5,233 nt of DNA. It comes from Candidatus Zixiibacteriota bacterium (GTDB lineage Bacteria; Zixibacteria; MSB-5A5; GN15; FEB-12). The stretch's first letter is position 1; every line of letters starts with the position of its first letter. Shown in pieces: positions 4,771 through 5,233 of the stretch. The notes beneath the pieces were generated by a model. It had not been told where the DNA came from, ran no database searches, and was given only the letters and a program-made list of their open reading frames with translations. Made by a program: the position numbers and the translations under genes. The stretch is taken from positions 1-5,233 of the forward strand of contig JAHIVM010000442.1 of assembly GCA_018816665.1 (NCBI GenBank), written 5' to 3'.

Positions 4771-4798
4771 TATGCTGAAAGGTTGGTACCTTAGCATA
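4771..4798. promoter_or_regulatory. Dyad overlapping the E promoter start region (possible operator or leader hairpin)
   Basis: TATGCT (4771-4776) pairs with AGCATA (4793-4798), and AAGGT (4779-4783) pairs with ACCTT (4788-4792). The result is 11 pairs with a two-base bulge around a four-base loop. It overlaps the -10 box and the expected start of transcription near 4789, the usual place for a repressor operator. Its inner part would also form a small hairpin at the 5' end of the E mRNA, next to the weak ribosome site. Confidence 0.45.
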
Positions 4799-4823
4799 AT
4801 ACCATGCGTCGCACGATTGTCAA
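4796..4823 (-). promoter_or_regulatory. Sigma70-type promoter upstream of E
   Basis: On the minus strand a perfect -35 hexamer TTGACA (4818-4823) is followed after 16 bp by TATTAT (4796-4801), a five-of-six match to the -10 consensus. Transcription would begin near 4789, leaving a leader of about 30 bases before the ATG of E. The pair lies wholly in the 101-bp gap between F and E, where no terminator for F is seen, so E, D and C may be read both from here and from upstream. Confidence 0.65.
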
Positions 4824-4860
4824 GACAGCACTTGGGACCGTTGGACGGCAGTCTGTTTCC

Positions 4861-5233
4861 TCAACTGCCGGTGTACGCTACCGTCAGAATGATATCCGCG
4901 GCATAGTTGCCGCCTGTCTGCGACAGGGTCGGATGGACCGTACCGCCGATCCACACGGAAAGCTGTCCCCCGCCGCCGAGATCGGTAGCCGTGGGACCGT
5001 TGGGATCAATCACACCGGTCGGCGACAACTGTCCACCGCTGCCGTCGTCGTATGATACATCCGTGCTATTGAAGTCGATCCGCAACCCCACGCTGTCCAA
5101 TTCATGGCTCAATGAATCCGGCAACGTGAAATCCAGGGAAATCTCCACCCCGGCGGTTCCGGTTACTTCCCATTCCCCGGCAAAGCCCGGCGCCGCCTTG
5201 TCCACGGATTTGTCAACACTGGGCGTGACCGTC
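4861..5233 (-). CDS. Pilin-like subunit F, DUF4402-like, 5' end outside the window
   Basis: The frame is open from the right edge to the TGA at 4863-4861, giving 123 visible residues. The visible part begins TVTPSVDKSVDKAAPG, which lines up with residues just after the FG-N-V block of D, so the signal peptide and first strands (roughly 35 or more residues) lie beyond the window. A GTG at 5205-5203 falls within this conserved run and is not the real start. The family blocks follow: EWEVTGTAG, DFTLP, FNSTD, IDPNGP, VWIGGTV and ILTVAYTGS at the C-terminus. There is no cysteine in the visible part. D is the closest relative in the window, so F and D may form a minor-subunit pair distinct from the A/B/C trio. 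Whether F has the ATATV donor-like extension would need the sequence to the right. Confidence 0.75.
   Translation of the reverse strand, partial: TVTPSVDKSVDKAAPGFAGEWEVTGTAGVEISLDFTLPDSLSHELDSVGLRIDFNSTDVSYDDGSGGQLSPTGVIDPNGPTATDLGGGGQLSVWIGGTVHPTLSQTGGNYAADIILTVAYTGS

Noticed and set aside
4371..4778. Open plus-strand frame of 135 codons opposite E
   Set aside because: It runs antisense over E, has no signal peptide or recognisable domain, and the E frame has pilin-family strands. The same holds for the other plus-strand frames, for example 923-1321 and 2036-2623, which mirror coding genes.
4843..4853. Terminator after F (CCGT-TGG-ACGG)
   Set aside because: Only four base pairs and no U-tract on the minus strand.
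5203..5205. GTG as the true start of F
   Set aside because: The frame remains open to the window edge and the residues before it (TVTPSVDKS) align with the conserved region after the FG-N-V block of D; a start here would remove the signal peptide.

Overview
The window is one face of a chaperone-usher pilus (fimbria) gene cluster. Every gene I can support lies on the minus strand, so transcription runs from high to low coordinates. In that order the genes are: a truncated pilin-like subunit (F, 4861-5233), a short atypical subunit-like protein (E, 4349-4759), a small pilin-like subunit (D, 3786-4259), a full-size pilin (C, 3033-3605), an intrinsic terminator (2981-3006), a 331-bp non-coding stretch, two nearly identical tandem pilins (B, 2129-2701 and A, 1472-2041), a PapD-like periplasmic chaperone (476-1348), and the first 147 codons of a probable outer-membrane usher (1-442, continuing off the left edge).

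The subunits resemble the DUF4402 family. Four of them (A-D) show a secretion signal and an L-x-FG-N-V-x-x-G block near the N-terminus. Those four plus F share an F-[NH]-[ST]-T-D motif in the middle, a [FW]-[LI]-GG-x-V block and a C-terminal beta strand ending Y-[TI]-G-[ST]. A, B and C have mature domains of exactly 159 residues; A and B are about 94% identical and C is about 73% identical to B (hand count). They also carry an N-terminal ATATV-like extension resembling the donor strand of Caf1-type pilins. D lacks that extension. E keeps it but has lost the other family blocks.

Expected working order: Sec-exported subunits are capped in the periplasm by the chaperone and handed to the usher, which assembles them into a surface fibre. 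The cluster appears divided into two expression units. Unit F/E/D/C has a convincing sigma70-type promoter in front of E and ends at the terminator after C. Unit B/A/chaperone/usher begins in the dyad-rich non-coding stretch, and a strong hairpin lies between pilin A and the chaperone.

The organism must be a diderm bacterium (usher and periplasmic chaperone). The DNA is fairly GC-rich and all seven visible stop codons are TGA. Nothing here fixes the lineage; the divergence from classical gammaproteobacterial fimbriae suggests an environmental or uncultivated phylum, but that is inference. No RNA genes, insertion sequences, CRISPR arrays or attachment sites were seen.
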